Assembly: GCA_001792895.1 (NCBI GenBank)
Contig: MARA01000013.1
Span: forward strand, 372,001-436,000
Length of the DNA: 64,000 nt
From: Lentinus brumalis
Lineage: Eukaryota; Basidiomycota; Agaricomycetes; Polyporales; Polyporaceae
Direction: 5' to 3'
Shown here: piece by piece, positions 1 to 12,210 of the stretch
Layout of the letters: each line of letters begins with the position of its first letter
Numbering within the stretch: the stretch's first letter is position 1
Position numbers and translations under genes: made by a program
The notes under the pieces: generated by a model
What the model was told of the DNA's origin: nothing
Database searches by the model: none
Seen by the model: the letters and a program-made list of their open reading frames with translations, nothing else

Positions 1-468
1 CTCCAGTGATCTCTTCAACTCTGCGAAGCTTCACACGAACCTCTAGGTTCTAGTCAGATTTGCTAGGGCGCGGACGGAGCCTGCTTACCTTATCCGAAGG
101 GAATGCCTCGAAGTCGACCAGCCCTATGATAGAGACCGTCATGGATATCCATTTGTTCGCGAAGAACAAGAGCGACGCCCCGGTGATTCGTTCCGCGCTC
201 CAAAAGTACGCCACTTCTCGATCGAACGGGAGGAAGGCGTCGTAGATGAAGAGGACTGCGGGCGATAGAAGTGTCAGGTTGACAGGGACCAGCTTGTGAT
301 AGATTAGACGCACCTGCAGACGCCACAAAGCAGTAGTAGGCGGTGTAGCTGTTAGCGTCGGTGTCAGCAAGCGTTATTCGGAGTCGTGACGAGAGACCTC
401 GATAATGAGACGTACAGCTCATCGAATAGGGCAACGATTTCGGCGGCGGCGTCTGCATCGGAAGACAT
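1..468 (-). pseudogene. DUF6533 membrane protein, copy A (5' part, runs off window)
   Basis: Reads leftwards from an ATG at 468. The first exon begins MSSDADAAAEIVALFDELY, and two short introns lead to an exon encoding VLFIYDAFLPFDREVAYFW and, further on, LLFFANKWISM and FPSDK. This is the N-terminal core of DUF6533, a fungal multi-helix membrane family of unknown function. The FPSDK codons are followed by a GTAAGC donor, as in the other copies. At the equivalent of the next exon start the frame reads AGT TGA, with the stop codon at 15-17, where the intact copy E has AGT TTA. I therefore treat this copy as broken, with the caveat that only the 5' third is visible and an alternative acceptor cannot be excluded. 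Confidence 0.6.
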
Positions 469-1900
469 GTTGCAGCAGAAGGAGGATCCTTACGTTGTCA
501 AGGGCGGAGGCGACTTGCAATGCCATTTATCCCACCTTATATAGTCTGGATTGCATGGTCAACACACTGAATGTTGACGATTCAATGATGATATACAGAT
601 CACTGCGGTACGCACACTGGCCGTATCTGACCCGACCGTGTCATCGGGGCCAGAGGCAATGGCAGCGAACACGAGGCAATGACAGCGAGCACGAGGCAAT
701 GGCAGCGCTGCTTCAATCATTCTCAACCTCCCGGTCGCAGACTGTACGTCATTGCGGAACATTTTGAGGCGCGTGCGATCGAACATGATACGTGGACCCC
801 CTTGAAGGTCAAGGTAGGAACGAACTTTGATCGTGACAGCTAGTCAGCGCTCAGCGCTCATCATGCACAGAGAAGTACTTACCATCTTCATGTCTGCCCC
901 TGGTGTCAAAGCACAGCCTCAAAACGAAAACCGGGAGGGAAATCAGATGGGTTCCTGGATGAGCATCAAGTTTGCGCACTGCAGTGAGAGACGATGTCGA
1001 CGCGGATAGCTAGGTCCTGTCAATGCGACATGACACACGCCAGCCCGGTGACGGCTCTCTATCCGGGAGCGTCTCATCTTCGCCAACCTGGAAATCTGCC
1101 CGCGCTTGGATCTGCTCCGATCCCAACGTGGTATGGGATCTCTACGGCGAGGGATAGCATGAGCTTGCCATGAGACGACCTCGCAATAGAGTGAACGCAC
1201 CGGCGCAGTAGCTGCTCGGTCGAGTCAGCAAGTGCTAGCCGTGACGAGAGGCCGTTGAGGTGCCAGTCGCATGAGTACCGGGGCGTACTACTGCGCCCTC
1301 AGACCGTGACTTGCGTCAAAGTTGCTGAAGCTTCGGTGCTCGATGTCAGGAGTAGTCCGATGGATAATGGATTGTGAATGGTGGATCCAAGCCTGTCTGG
1401 GCGTGCTACGTGCAGTGTTGAGTGTCCGCTGGGTCCCCACGGGACAAAGATGCTCGCCTGCGGATTGAACAGGGCCAGAAGAGGGCGTCGGGTTTGGACA
1501 AGGGGCACACCCATAGAGGGCAGTATCCGACCCGTCTTCCAGCAAGCCTTCCCGTGGAGTATGCCAAGTTTGCATAGCCGGAGTTTACAGGTATGGAGTA
1601 GTATGGAACAAGTGAGGTGCTCACGAGTGATTCAGGCCGAAACGATACAATTTCCCAGACTACGGTATGCACAGAGATGTGGATGTCTGTTGGACACTGG
1701 TTGCCGTCAGTGCTGCAGATAACGTGTCTAGTTAAGGCTACCACCTGTTCCTGTAGCTGGCGAGAAGACGAAACATCTATGCAACAAGGTAAGCCAGAGA
1801 GGACACCGTGGCTAAGACTGGAGTCTTGAGTAGGAGTGGAGTTGCTCAGCGACTCTGCGGAGTCTCGGGCCGGAGCCTGCCAGCGGCGCCTACTTACCCT
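469..1900. other. Unassigned interval, repeat debris
   Basis: No gene is recognised. A short tandem repeat lies at 653-710. The 1640-1800 stretch resembles 9080-9120, 16180-16270, 41720-41790 and 62620-62690, each with a TGTATGCAC...ATGTG(C/G)(G/A)TGTC-like motif upstream of a BCS1-like copy, so it looks like the upstream flank of the array module. Confidence 0.4.
653..710. repeat. 20-bp tandem repeat, about 2.9 copies
   Basis: The unit GAGGCAATGGCAGCGAACAC repeats at 653, 673 and 693 with two or three substitutions, and the last unit is partial. Confidence 0.8.
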
Positions 1901-4300
1901 GGGCGCGACTGCAGGCCCAGGACTGGATAGCACCACGACATCACTATGCTTTGCACAACGCTCGAGGTCTTCCTTCTCCCTCTTCTGCTTGCTGCCAGAC
2001 TGCTCCCCACTCTATCCGATAGCTTTCTGCTTAGCTTCTGCCGCGGGCCATAGCTGCCAGTACTTGTCCGGTCCTTCACGTTCTCGCCAACACTCCAGCT
2101 GATAGTCAGTCATCCGGAACAGCCTGCGGAAACGGTTGGCCGCATGAGTCGCTTTCAACGAGCATATTGAAAGATTGGTACGAGAGCGGAGCTGGCGTGG
2201 CTGGTCAGACCGCATGGGGACAACATTGGGCCAGGTGAGCTCACTACATCGTGTGCTTTTGAGTTCTTTCTGACGAGCCCTCTTCTCCCATGACCCGCCA
2301 TACCGACGATCGCTCATTTCGCTGAGTGGAATATCTGTTCTCTATGTCATGTCGACCTCCGCCTTCACGCACGATCGATTGCCCGCCCGCAGCGCGTGTC
2401 TCCGACGTAACATCGCCTCTCCGGTAGCCTTGCCTCGGTTTCGCTTTCTGACACGATCGTCCGGGGAGTCCCCAAGGCTCTCGTACATCCCTCAAAATGA
2501 TACGCAACACATCGATCTCGTACGCACCCTCCAATACCCACTCGTCTATCGTCTCCGAGGTTGAGGCTAACCTCCTCCCATCCGACACGACAGAGCTCCT
2601 CCACGCTCGTACCACTGTCCCCCAATATTGTCGCCTCTTCTCCGGCTCTGCCACACCCTCTGCCGTTTCCATCACGTACTCCGCCGTCTGTCCTGCGACT
2701 CGAGTGCGTCGCTCATGACATTCCGTTTGATTTCTGTAACAAGGTGCCCAGAGGAGCTCGCAATGGCGAACAACTGAACCGCGGGCTCGAGTGCGGTTGC
2801 AGCCCGTTTTGGATCGGAATGATCGACTTCTACGGGCACGAGCGTCCTGGATGAGGGGCAGTACCGCTAAATGGCGAGAAACACGGCACAAGGAAGGAGA
2901 GTTGGCGGCTGGAGGAGGGATTACGGGCTATCTGGCGCAGGAATTAGTCTCGGTACGTATAGCTTGTCCTGCACGCGCGGCGAACACACCACCCCGACGA
3001 ATGTCAGTCCATACCCGCGCCTGCGCCCCGGCGATCGCTGGCACCGCTCTTCTGTCCAGGCATCCCGCACCGCCGTGGAGCAGGCAAGCGACTCCGCCGC
3101 AGGCCTCCATTGACTACAAGGGCGGCGGCCCGAGTATAAGAAGTAGCGAACTGATCGGAAGGACGGCGGCTACGGCGCTCCACTCGGCTGCTCTCATCCT
3201 TCCTGACTTTGTCTCGACATGCACCAGCTCGTCGCTCATCACAATTCGCGTGAAGATATCTTTGAACCGGCCCGCAATCACCAGCAACAGCACCGCGGAC
3301 TTGAGTGTGGCTGCAGCCCGCTCGCCCGAGGACCGAGTCCATTAATTGCCACTGCTAGGGACGCGACGTCGACACACCAGTATGACGTGGCTTTGAGGCG
3401 ACACCGCAGACCAGTTCCTCAGCGAATATCGGCTCGCTACCCAAGTCATCATGCACTGCAATCGTAGCCGGTCTCCTCGCTTCTCCGCTCAGGAGCAGTC
3501 CGCCGCCATCTGGTGCTTCTACTTATTCGAGGCTTCGAGGCTCAGTACCGATACTGTTCTATGTAGTCGTCATCGCGCGAAATGGCGGTCAGTAGTCTTG
3601 ACGGTACGCGGGCACGACGCACCCTCGCGATGGAGGAAACTGTTGGCGGAGTATGCGGGGACTAGGTGAGTATGGTGTCTTTCAAAGTCCGTTCTGATGC
3701 GTCATGTCTGCCCATGGCCCGCCATACTGATTCTTTTTCGTTCAGAGTGGCGTCCACATCCGCATCCGTTCTTCGTGTTGTCTTCCGCCATCGCACGGTT
3801 GCAGCAGTACATGCCCGTCGCGCGTGTCGCGAAAGGGGTGCTCTCGTCCGCGACCTCAGAATGGACATCATCAGACTGCCAGCTCTATTTCCGATGTCAG
3901 CTGCACCTATCCCCGAGCTTCGCTCTCCGCCTCCCCGGATGTGGACCCTGCACTGACTTTGGGAGTGGGCCGCGAAGGGTTTCGGCCATTCATCACGGCC
4001 ACATTGTGTGCGCGCCCTCAAATGCACACGCTCGCGACGACTTCGTTATGTCGAAGCTTATCTGGTCTCATCTCCGGATCGTATGCCATTGCGACCCGCA
4101 ACGCGTGGGCCGTCCGTCGCGTACTCCGCCCTGGACTGAACACTGGCGGAAACCCCGATTTTGTCACAGCATCTACCCGCTATCGTCGCCCATGCCTTCT
4201 CTGTCGCCGCGATACAAGGCTGGCTGAGGCGATAATCATGAGTAAATACCGGAGGCTCATACCCGCGCCGCACAGCTGTCCATGAAGTGCACCGTCATTG
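1900..4300 (+). pseudogene. BCS1-like AAA ATPase debris (fragmentary, probably two partial copies)
   Basis: The segment carries short blocks shared with the better-preserved BCS1-like copies. A GGCATCCCGCACCGCCGTGG block near 3058 matches the GIPHRRG codons that precede Walker A in the copy at 34.98 kb. Stretches near 2230 and 3660 carry the (G/C)AGGTGAG..-type donor followed by the TGACCCGCCATACYGA block found at 33.9 and 63.5 kb. Two such 5' blocks suggest two overlapping partial copies. No ATPase motif can be read through and there is no open frame. Assignment is by similarity to the other copies in this window only. Confidence 0.35.
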
Positions 4301-4610
4301 GCCCCGGTATGATCGTCCTCGTCATCGACGCCCGAGTGACTTCCTAGTGAGCAAGGAGTGTACGCCTAGCGAGGGTAGTCGTTTCTGGGCGGGAGTTCCT
4401 CGGAGGGCGTACATTACAAGGCTATAGAGGGACTGGGGCGAACAAACGCTGTCGTAGATACAAGAGGAACCTCAGAGAACTATGTATGCACTGGGCTGAG
4501 ACCTTCAATATAAGTACACAAAAAAGACAGTGCGCCAAGAACGACGGAGGCAGGGACGGAACGATACGCATATATCGGTGACGAAGGCCGACATCGGCGG
4601 CTGTGAGGAA
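4301..4610. other. 3' flank of DUF6533 copy B
   Basis: This stretch lies between the BCS1-like debris and the stop codon of copy B. Sequence from about 4430 to 4610 (an ACGCTGTCGTAGATACAAGAGG-type stretch) resembles 29480-29690 and 45050-45300, so it is a conserved downstream flank. I see no gene in it. Confidence 0.4.
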
Positions 4611-6383
4611 CTACGCGATTGAAGACGACGACACGGTGGCCTCGGGTCCCTCTGTCTGGACACCACCTTTCTCCTCCTCTGAGCCCTCTGAGGCCGAGCG
4701 AACGTGCAGCTCGATACCGTCCTCGTCCTCGGACCAGGCCGAAAGGGCGGGGTTAACGAAACCTCCGAGGGTCGAGATGAAGCTTGTTGTGTTGTATGGG
4801 TCCCTCGAGTCAAGCGGCGGATCGTCCGGGCCCACCCGGACGTCCATGCGGTTCGCCTCTTGCAGTGCTAGGAGAAATCGCGATATGAGAATGGCTGTAA
4901 TTCTGCAGAGGCATGGATAAAGGGCGGTGGTGAGCGATCTCTGACAGGATAGTACTATCAAGGTGAGTTGCATACGGCGCCGTGAAGAAGGTGATGTTAT
5001 CAGTGACCTCACTCCCCTCTTGGTTGGGATTGACCACCTGTGAAAGTATATTCGGGATGAGCGTACGGATTGGAGGCGTCGCGTGACTCACTTACCGAGG
5101 TTGCCGAAAAGATGAGGTGGAGGACATTCAGAATGAACAGCATGCTGAATCACCATGTTCGAGGATCTGTGAGATACCATCCCATAGACTATTTATGTCG
5201 CGACACGCACGCAAAATATATGACTCCTGCGGCGAGTCAAGAATACAGTCAACCACCGTGCAGTGCGCATACACTGCTGAGAGAGACATACCACCGCGAA
5301 AGAGAATGTCCGACAGTGTAAGCCTATTTGACTGCCGGATGTCTGTCAGGGCGGCGGAGCCTCTCAATTTCGTCCAGGTGCTGTAGATCAGTATCATGTC
5401 GGCAACAATGAGCGGTACTCGGGAGACGATTATGACTGTGCGGTACCGCGGATGAGTGTGCGTCATTGCATAGAAGTGCTAGCCAACCTACGCCTTGCAA
5501 ATAGTCAGTCTTAACACATCTGATGAGAGCGAACGAGACAAACTTAAGGTCGAGGCCAGCAGTTGTGTTATCTGTCACAATGCATCCAAAAGGCGGAACG
5601 ACAACTCCAGAGTATTGAAAGGCATATGGAACCTGCATCATAGATCATCAGTACTCTGTGGCCCTTCAGGCGATTGAAGGAACATTGATATACTCACCAG
5701 ATTTGCACCTACTGCTACTAGAGACAACGCGGCAACGAGTAACCCGAGGGTCTTACTGCTGCTCAAGCCATATGCACGCAGGGCAGAGAAGGCTGAATGA
5801 TGTTTCAGGGACCACACTCCGACGACGGGAACCACGGCTTACCTGCTCCGGGAATGAACTGCAGTATTGCCATCGCCTGCGCGGCAATGACGAACATAGA
5901 ACAACTGGGGACATGAGCAATCGGTTTGCAGTAATCTCAGTTCTGCGAGTCTTTTCACGAACCTCTGAATCGGGTCAGATTCGCCACGACTAGAACTGAG
6001 GCTGCTTACCTTGTCCGAAGGGAAAGTAGCAAACTCGACTAACGCCATGATATAGATAGTCATGGAGATCCACTTGTTCGCGAAGAACAAGAGCGACGGC
6101 CCGCCTATTCGCTTTGCGGTCCAGAAGTAGGCGACTTCTCGATCAAACGTCAGGCAGGTGTCGTAGATGAAGAGAACTACAGCATGGATAAGCGCCAGCT
6201 CAATGTAGACCAGCTTGCAAAGGAGAGAACGCACCAGCTGCTGCCAAGTTGCAGTAGCCGCTTGTATAGCTGTTCGACGGTGTAAGGAAGCGCCATCACA
6301 CAGCAAGAGGCCCCGAGCAATGTGACGTACAAGATGCTATACAGGGCCACAGTCTCAGCAGCAGCATCTGCGTCGGAAGACAT
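4611..6383 (-). pseudogene. DUF6533 membrane protein, copy B (nonsense-disrupted)
   Basis: Starts at an ATG at 6383 (MSSDADAAAETVALYSILYVT) and ends with the family C-terminus ...SSSSIA and stop at 4611. Recognisable exons in order encode VVLFIYDTCLTFDREVAYFW (DUF6533 core), LLFFANKWISM, FATFPSDK, FSALRAYGLSSSKTLG, VIIVSRVPLIVADMILIYSTW, a RLTLSDILFRGG block, RFLLALQEANR, and an acidic tail. The family is a multi-helix membrane protein of unknown function. The lesion is in the exon after FPSDK: it begins AAC TGA GAT TAC TGC (TGA at 5937-5939) where copy E reads AGT TTA GAT GAC TGC. A different acceptor could bypass it, but none keeps the frame by eye. Confidence 0.6.
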
Positions 6384-8300
6384 AGCGAAGTCAAAGGAGG
6401 CCGTTCAAGTCACCGGCGTGGGTCGCAAGGGCATTTGCGGCACAACTCCCGGCTTTATATCGCCCACGCCCAGGAGCTCTAAGGGAATATTCAAAGTGCA
6501 CTGAGTAGCTTGAGGTGCCGAAGAGGTAATTCCATGAGCACGGCTCCCATCCGATACCCTGAAAATCATGTCGAAGCAACAGGATCAACAGAAGACCTTG
6601 TGAGCTGCTGACCTGGGGACCAGGTACAACCGTCGGTACGGCCCGCCGAACCCCCGAAATCGAACAAAGATAACAACCAACTGACCTTCGATCGAGAGCC
6701 GCAGGATACTGCTCGTCATCGTCTACACGTGAGGTGAGTTGCATTTCCCTACGTGAGGGATGATGCCTAGGATGAGTGATAGCTGCGAAATCCGACCGCT
6801 CGTCCGGGACATGAAGTGCGGAGACCAAGTGGTGACGGTGGCAAGGCGGTGATGCGTGTACGGTGAGCGCTGTTAGAGGGGAATAGCCGATGGCATGGTT
6901 CGAGCATCAACTTCCTGATCGTCGAACATCACACCATCATTCAGAAGCTCCAAGCACATAAGGAGCGTGTGGGATTACACCTGCGCAGAGCATATAATAA
7001 CAGCACATAAGGGGAGCCAGAAGCGAGGGCCGGAGCAGCGGGGTGATGGATATGACGATACGTATGTGGCGTGTTATACACCGTGGATGTGTACCGAGAG
7101 AGCGGGAGGGAGAAGTTGAGTGGACGATAGCGAGAGGCGTCGAGCGATATGCTGAACGACACGGTGCGCAGGAATACAGAAAGCGTCGCAATATGCGGGA
7201 CAGACATGCACGCGCCGTGGTTCGTGCGCGAGATGGAATGGACGGGTAGGCCAGGAGATAACAAGTACAGCCGCAGTGTCCCCGAGAGCGGTCAAGGAGG
7301 TCGACGCGAAGAGTAGCATAGCCTGCAGGAGCAACTCGGACGGACGCGCGGAGGGAACGGCAAGGAAGCACGCGAACATGCACCGGCTTCGGGGGAGGTA
7401 TGCGGAAGTCTTTGCGGGGGAGGCCCGATGTAGGCCGAGACGCGCACCACCCACGTACCCGGGTGAACGTCGGCTGCTTGGAGCTCGCCAACGTCCGCGT
7501 TGGAGTTCCGCGCGAGTAGTTCATGGGCGCGTACAGTATAGGCCGGGGTGATTGAAGGGAAGGGCAGCGCCGGCCTGATGAAGCTGCGCGTCGAGGACTA
7601 TATGCGGATGCCACTCGCCTGAAGCAAATCTCCTTATCCCCGGAGACTGGTGGATCTCGAAGGTCGATGACATTCATGGGAGAGCCGCGTGCGCTGGAGG
7701 ACGCCTGTCTGTGCGGTAGTCCCGGTTCAAGTCCACCTCGACTGCGGAGGGCGTGAACGATCGCTGTATGTTGGGCTCGGGCTCGACCTGGCTGGAAGAG
7801 CAGTAGAGAGAGCCGCCCGTGTCTGTGGTGCGCGAGAAGGTGCAGTCACAGGCATAGACAGCGGTGAAGGCATATGAGGAGAAGAGATACGTATACAGCA
7901 GCAGATGCACGAGGGGTGGACGCGGACGAGGGCCAGATCGCAGGTGTTCAGGGCAAGCCGCACCGCCAACGGGCACGAACGGTCGCAGCGCTCTCCCGCC
8001 GATTGTCTCCAGCCACCTGTACTGCAGGATGCACGGGTGCAGACGGGCGGGATGAGCCCGCTGAGCGCTGTTCACACTCGTGGTGTCGATCGCCCGTGGG
8101 AGTAACTGGAACTCAGAACGATGTGTCGTGGTTGTCGAGGAGGGCGTACGAAAGGCTGCCCTGGGTTGTAAGCGTTGTTGTACGGCAACAGCTCGCTGGT
8201 CCGCGTCGCTATTAGGTGTACCCTCGGAGACGTGGAGGACGTTTGCGGCGCGGTGCAATTCTATGGCTGTCGTCATGACTTTCGGGCCTGCACGACGCTT
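6384..8300 (-). repeat. Companion segment of the array module, copy 1 (unidentified minus-strand coding relic)
   Basis: Collinear with 31457-33320, 47069-49350 and 58235-60500. Shared landmarks are TTCAGAAGCTCCA... GAGGGGAGCCAG-like sequence near 6940-7020 (again at 32130-32210), a minus-strand peptide of the ALGDTAALFV type near 7290 with an RxxR-rich following stretch, a QPTFTRV peptide ending at an intron donor near 7460, and an AVRLALNT peptide near 7960. Signal-like hydrophobic patches suggest a membrane protein, but I do not recognise the family. Stops interrupt every frame. Confidence 0.45.
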
Positions 8301-9460
8301 GATGTATAGCCTCGATACGGGTCACCCGACGTGTCTGGACAAAGAGTCAGCGGGAGAGAGTGAGATTGGACGGACACTTCGGCGCTCACCATCCTTGATA
8401 TCGATGTCATAGCACGACGACCACGATGCGATGGCGTGTAGAGTCCTGTCGGAGTAGCGGCCTACGACACGGGGAGTATTAAGACCGCCTGCCAGTGCTT
8501 GACCTTAAAGGTAACGGCTGTGTCGATGGTACCGCCACACGAGGTGCGTCAGTCGCGCCGTCACCCATACCTTATGAGGCTTCGCGGCCAGACGACAGTA
8601 CAAACGATAGCTGCTGGACATGCCAAGTACGGACCTCGTCGCGCGCATTTGCAGACCAACATCAAAGTGCCGAAAGCTTCCGCCGCGGTGATCAAATCGG
8701 AATAGTGTTCGGATGAGGGAAATTTGCACGCTCGTTCCAGATTGCTGAGTAGCCAAGTACTGAGTACAGAGCGTCCGCTGTGTATGGGAGGAAGGATGCT
8801 CACCCGGACTGTGATATGCTCGGGCTTCAATCAGAGACGTTGAGTTCAGACTAAGGCCGCCTCCGCGGGTTTCACGTGGTGAGTTATGCGGTATTCGCTA
8901 GTGTCTTGTTCACGAGGGATGGCACCAGACCTTCGAGGGGTAGTGAGTGCGGGGAACGTAGCGGCCATGGGTGACACGAGCAAATATGTCTGGGATGTCG
9001 AGATGAGACGATAGGCAGACAGCTGAAGGCAGAACTACTCACCGCAGTGTGACCCAGGACGGGTGGGCATGAGCGCGCATGCTGTATGCACACATGTGCG
9101 TGTCTATGATGAGGTCAACACTGCGTACTATGACGAATCTATTCAACGATACTCACCTGCATATATGTATGCGCATGCCAGGACCAAGCAGAGAGGACGT
9201 CGTGGCTAGTAAGTAGGCAAGACGATGCGAGTCGAGTTGGACGAAGACCTAGTGCGAGTCGATGACGAGACTGCTCGGAGTCTCGGACCGGGAGGCCGCG
9301 GGTGGCTCTTCCAGGCGCCTTGTCATCTTCCCTTCTCGACCATGACCTTCATGCAGTCACCATGAACTCCTCCCCGGCCGGATGCTTCAGCGGACATCGG
9401 GCTCGCTATTCAAGACATCGTGCGGGGAACTGAAGCTCAACTCTCCGCTCTTCTGCTCGC
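8301..9460. other. Unassigned interval
   Basis: No gene is recognised. The part from 8760 to 9120 is similar in layout to 62560-62700 and 41680-41800 (upstream flank of BCS1-like copies). Short open frames on both strands lack recognisable motifs. Confidence 0.4.
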
Positions 9461-9469
9461 TGAAGCACT

Positions 9470-11270
9470 GGCAGACTACTCACCGCTGTCCTTCTGTTCG
9501 AGCCCTCCCTGGATGCAAGTGCTGTGTTCTATCCTTACCAGCATTGGAATCAGCAGTCAGTTACTTTTGGCCTGCGGGTACCAGGGGCCGCATGGATGGA
9601 GTAATCGTCGCAACGAGGCAACGAGGGCAGAGCTAGCGGTGGGCTGGCGCGGTGTCGTTGGTGGGGTGAGCTGGGACTAGGTGAGTTTCATCCACATGGC
9701 GTGGTCATACGTTTATTCTGACGAGTTCTGATCTATCCATAGCCCCAATACCGACTCGCTTTCTCTCTCAGACTCGCGTCTAGCCGCCGCGTGTCTCACA
9801 GGATCTGCTCTCGCCGTCAGCTTCGCTCTCCTCCTCGCCCTCCTCCTCGCCCTCCCGCCTTACCGGATCTTCACTAGAACATATTAAAATTGCGAAGGTT
9901 TGCAGGCATCCACTAGGGCGGCATCCATTCCGCAAGCGGCCTCAGATGCACACTTCTCGATTATGCCCGACATCATCCTCCCGTCAGCCACAGTCAGTCA
10001 AGACCCCTTTATTATCGCCCAGTGTACGTCTCCTGCTCGATCAGTCGGCCCTCGATGACTGTCGCGTCGAGCGATGACCTCACAAGCTGCGTCGCGTCTG
10101 CCGTCCCTCGTGCACGCCGCTGTCAGATCCTCGTCTCAACGCACAGCAGCTCCGTTGATTGCATCTCAGCTATAGAGTGCCGCTGCTCGCCCACTATCCA
10201 ACACAGTTCTAAGTTTCATTAACCTCGCGATCTTCACCGCACTCGTCGTTCATGGTCCTGTCACTCGACTCTGGCGAATCTGGTCCAGGTCAAGGACTAC
10301 TGGATGTCTATGTATACACAGCACAAGCAGGCCATGAAGCCCGTTATCCCTGCCACGATATGAGAGCTCACCATGAACGCGCCAAGGACGTCCGGATGAG
10401 CAACGAGCAGTACACCTAGCGAGGTCAGTCCGTCGCCTCCTGGTGCACCTGTGGCCGTCGCTGATACCAGTGTTTCCTCTAGAAGTTCCGTATCGCCGTG
10501 GATACCAGTAGGATGGCGCTTTCATTCACAGCATCACGAGCGGAGTCATCCTCAATGTCTACCATCCTTTCCCTCGCGCGGATGACTCGTCGGCGGTCGC
10601 TCAGGTCCGGCATTCCGAGCTGCCCGACAAGTGCATCGCGCTCAAGGAGATATCGAGGCCGCGTTCCACAAGGTCCCCAAGTACGGCGTCGCGATTCGAT
10701 CAAGCAGGATCGTGACGGTCCCAAGAGCCCGAGCGGAGCGCAGCCCGAGAGCATTGCTCTCTACGGTACGGGCTGCTCGATGCGCTCGATGTCGTTGGCG
10801 CGCAGGAGGTCCGCATACTGATCGTCGTGACGACAGACTATAAGCTGCACCGGCGCCATGCCGACTGGTCTTTTGTATCTCGGTGTGGAACACAGGCTTG
10901 CGAGCAACATCCAATGCCGCGAGCTGGACGAGGAGGAGACAGACGGTCAAGACTCTCCGGACGGCAGCGTCTCATCTTCCCCCAACGTCCCGAATCCCTC
11001 TCGATCGCCATCAACGCTCCTCTGGCATTGAGCGGTTCGTAACCTACCGGGGCATCAAACACTCATCCCGTGGCCTCGGGCTCTCGCTGTCAGGCACGAA
11101 CGCTCGCGAACCGGTTCGCTGCGCTCGTCGAAGACCGCGCGTCCTCGATGGCGAAGCTAGTCGGCTTTCTCACGACGTACGATACACGTCCGCACGACGT
11201 AGCGGAGGACGACGTCGAGGGGCCAGCTGAGGCGAAGAAGCAGGAGAAGTGCAGCGGACTTGACCGAGGC
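9470..11270 (+). pseudogene. BCS1-like AAA ATPase, copy 1 (Walker A lost)
   Basis: BCS1-family AAA ATPases are mitochondrial inner-membrane chaperones with many fungal relatives. Landmarks here are an ALIHSITS-like remnant after the lost P-loop near 10515, an AELPDK-like block near 10610 preceding where Walker B should be, and LLDALDVVGAQEVRIL followed by VTTDYK at about 10765-10840, the sensor-1 region. Near 11095-11250 the C-terminal block runs from LANRFAALVEDRASSMAKL through FLTTYDTRPHDVAEDDVEG. The GxGK(T/S) codons are missing and the frame changes several times, so it is a pseudogene. The 5' part (9470-9900) carries the same exon-intron borders as the copies at 33.7 and 63.4 kb. Confidence 0.6.
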
Positions 11271-12210
11271 TTCCATCGACGACCCGGCTCTCTTCCTTTG
11301 GCATTTACGTTCAGCTGACTCTCTGCAGGACAGAAATGTAGCTGCTTTCCCTTGTCGTCGCACGCACCGCATGCACCGCACTCGCCAGCCAGGTATTGGC
11401 GTTGGTCGATATGTATGGTGCAGAATATCGCGTTCGATGAGGGGATGTCTGCCGCACTCGTTGCGGACTTGCGGATCAGAGCCAGCGGCCTGGAACAATT
11501 GCGATGGCTGCTTGATCCATATACAAGCATTTAGCACGTAGGGCTTCCGGTGTTAGCATCTCCCTCCTCTCGGCGTCGTCTGTCTTAAGAGCACACCGGT
11601 CTCTCATGTGGTGCAGGCTCTCCACCTCCCCCTTGCAAGCCGCACGATTTACAGTCGTGGTATGTTTTGCTCGCCCTTCTCAGCAGCCGTCGACTCGGTT
11701 TCAAGCTTCCGCTGTCATGAGCTCTCGAACTCGACGTCTTGTCCTCACGCATACCTTCGCATCCATACATCTACCGCGTTTTCACAGCTCGGCTCTCTCC
11801 TTGGACGTAGACTGTTACTGTTATGCTGACACTGTTGACTGGGTGCGTACAGCAGCACCTGCGCGAGTCAACGCTCGCGCGCTGCCAGTGGAGGACGCTT
11901 CATAGTTGCGGAGGTTATCCACGGCAGGGTGTCCAATGCGTTAGTCATCGAGTCATCGGGCGGGAATATGAGTGCAGCGTCGTAGACGGCGTTCACATTT
12001 TCGAATAGCCCATCCGGGTTATCCTGTATGCTCAGGTCTCGTTGACGAGACACCCGGGGCTTGGCTTGCGCGGCGGGCTGGCGGGAGAAATACTAGAGAG
12101 CGCCTATCTGCGACCTTCAAGTCTTGTTAAGCCTCAACGCTACTCGACTCGCTCGTCAAACGGCTCCTCGACTGATTAGTATTCGTCTGAACAGAAGGTC
12201 TCCCACATCT
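11271..12210. other. Unassigned interval with array-module remnant
   Basis: The minus strand at about 11880-12010 encodes NVNAVYDAALIFPPDD and a further SMTNALDTLPWI stretch. It matches minus-strand NVDAIYEAFLYPPN near 29230, which lies just downstream of DUF6533 copy C. This is the usual flank between a BCS1-like copy and a DUF6533 gene, but here no DUF6533 gene follows; the F-box gene does. No function assigned. Confidence 0.4.

Noticed and set aside
2244..2891. 215-codon minus-strand open frame
   Set aside because: Arg/Ser-rich with no motif, and opposite BCS1-like debris; looks like an antisense shadow in GC-rich DNA.
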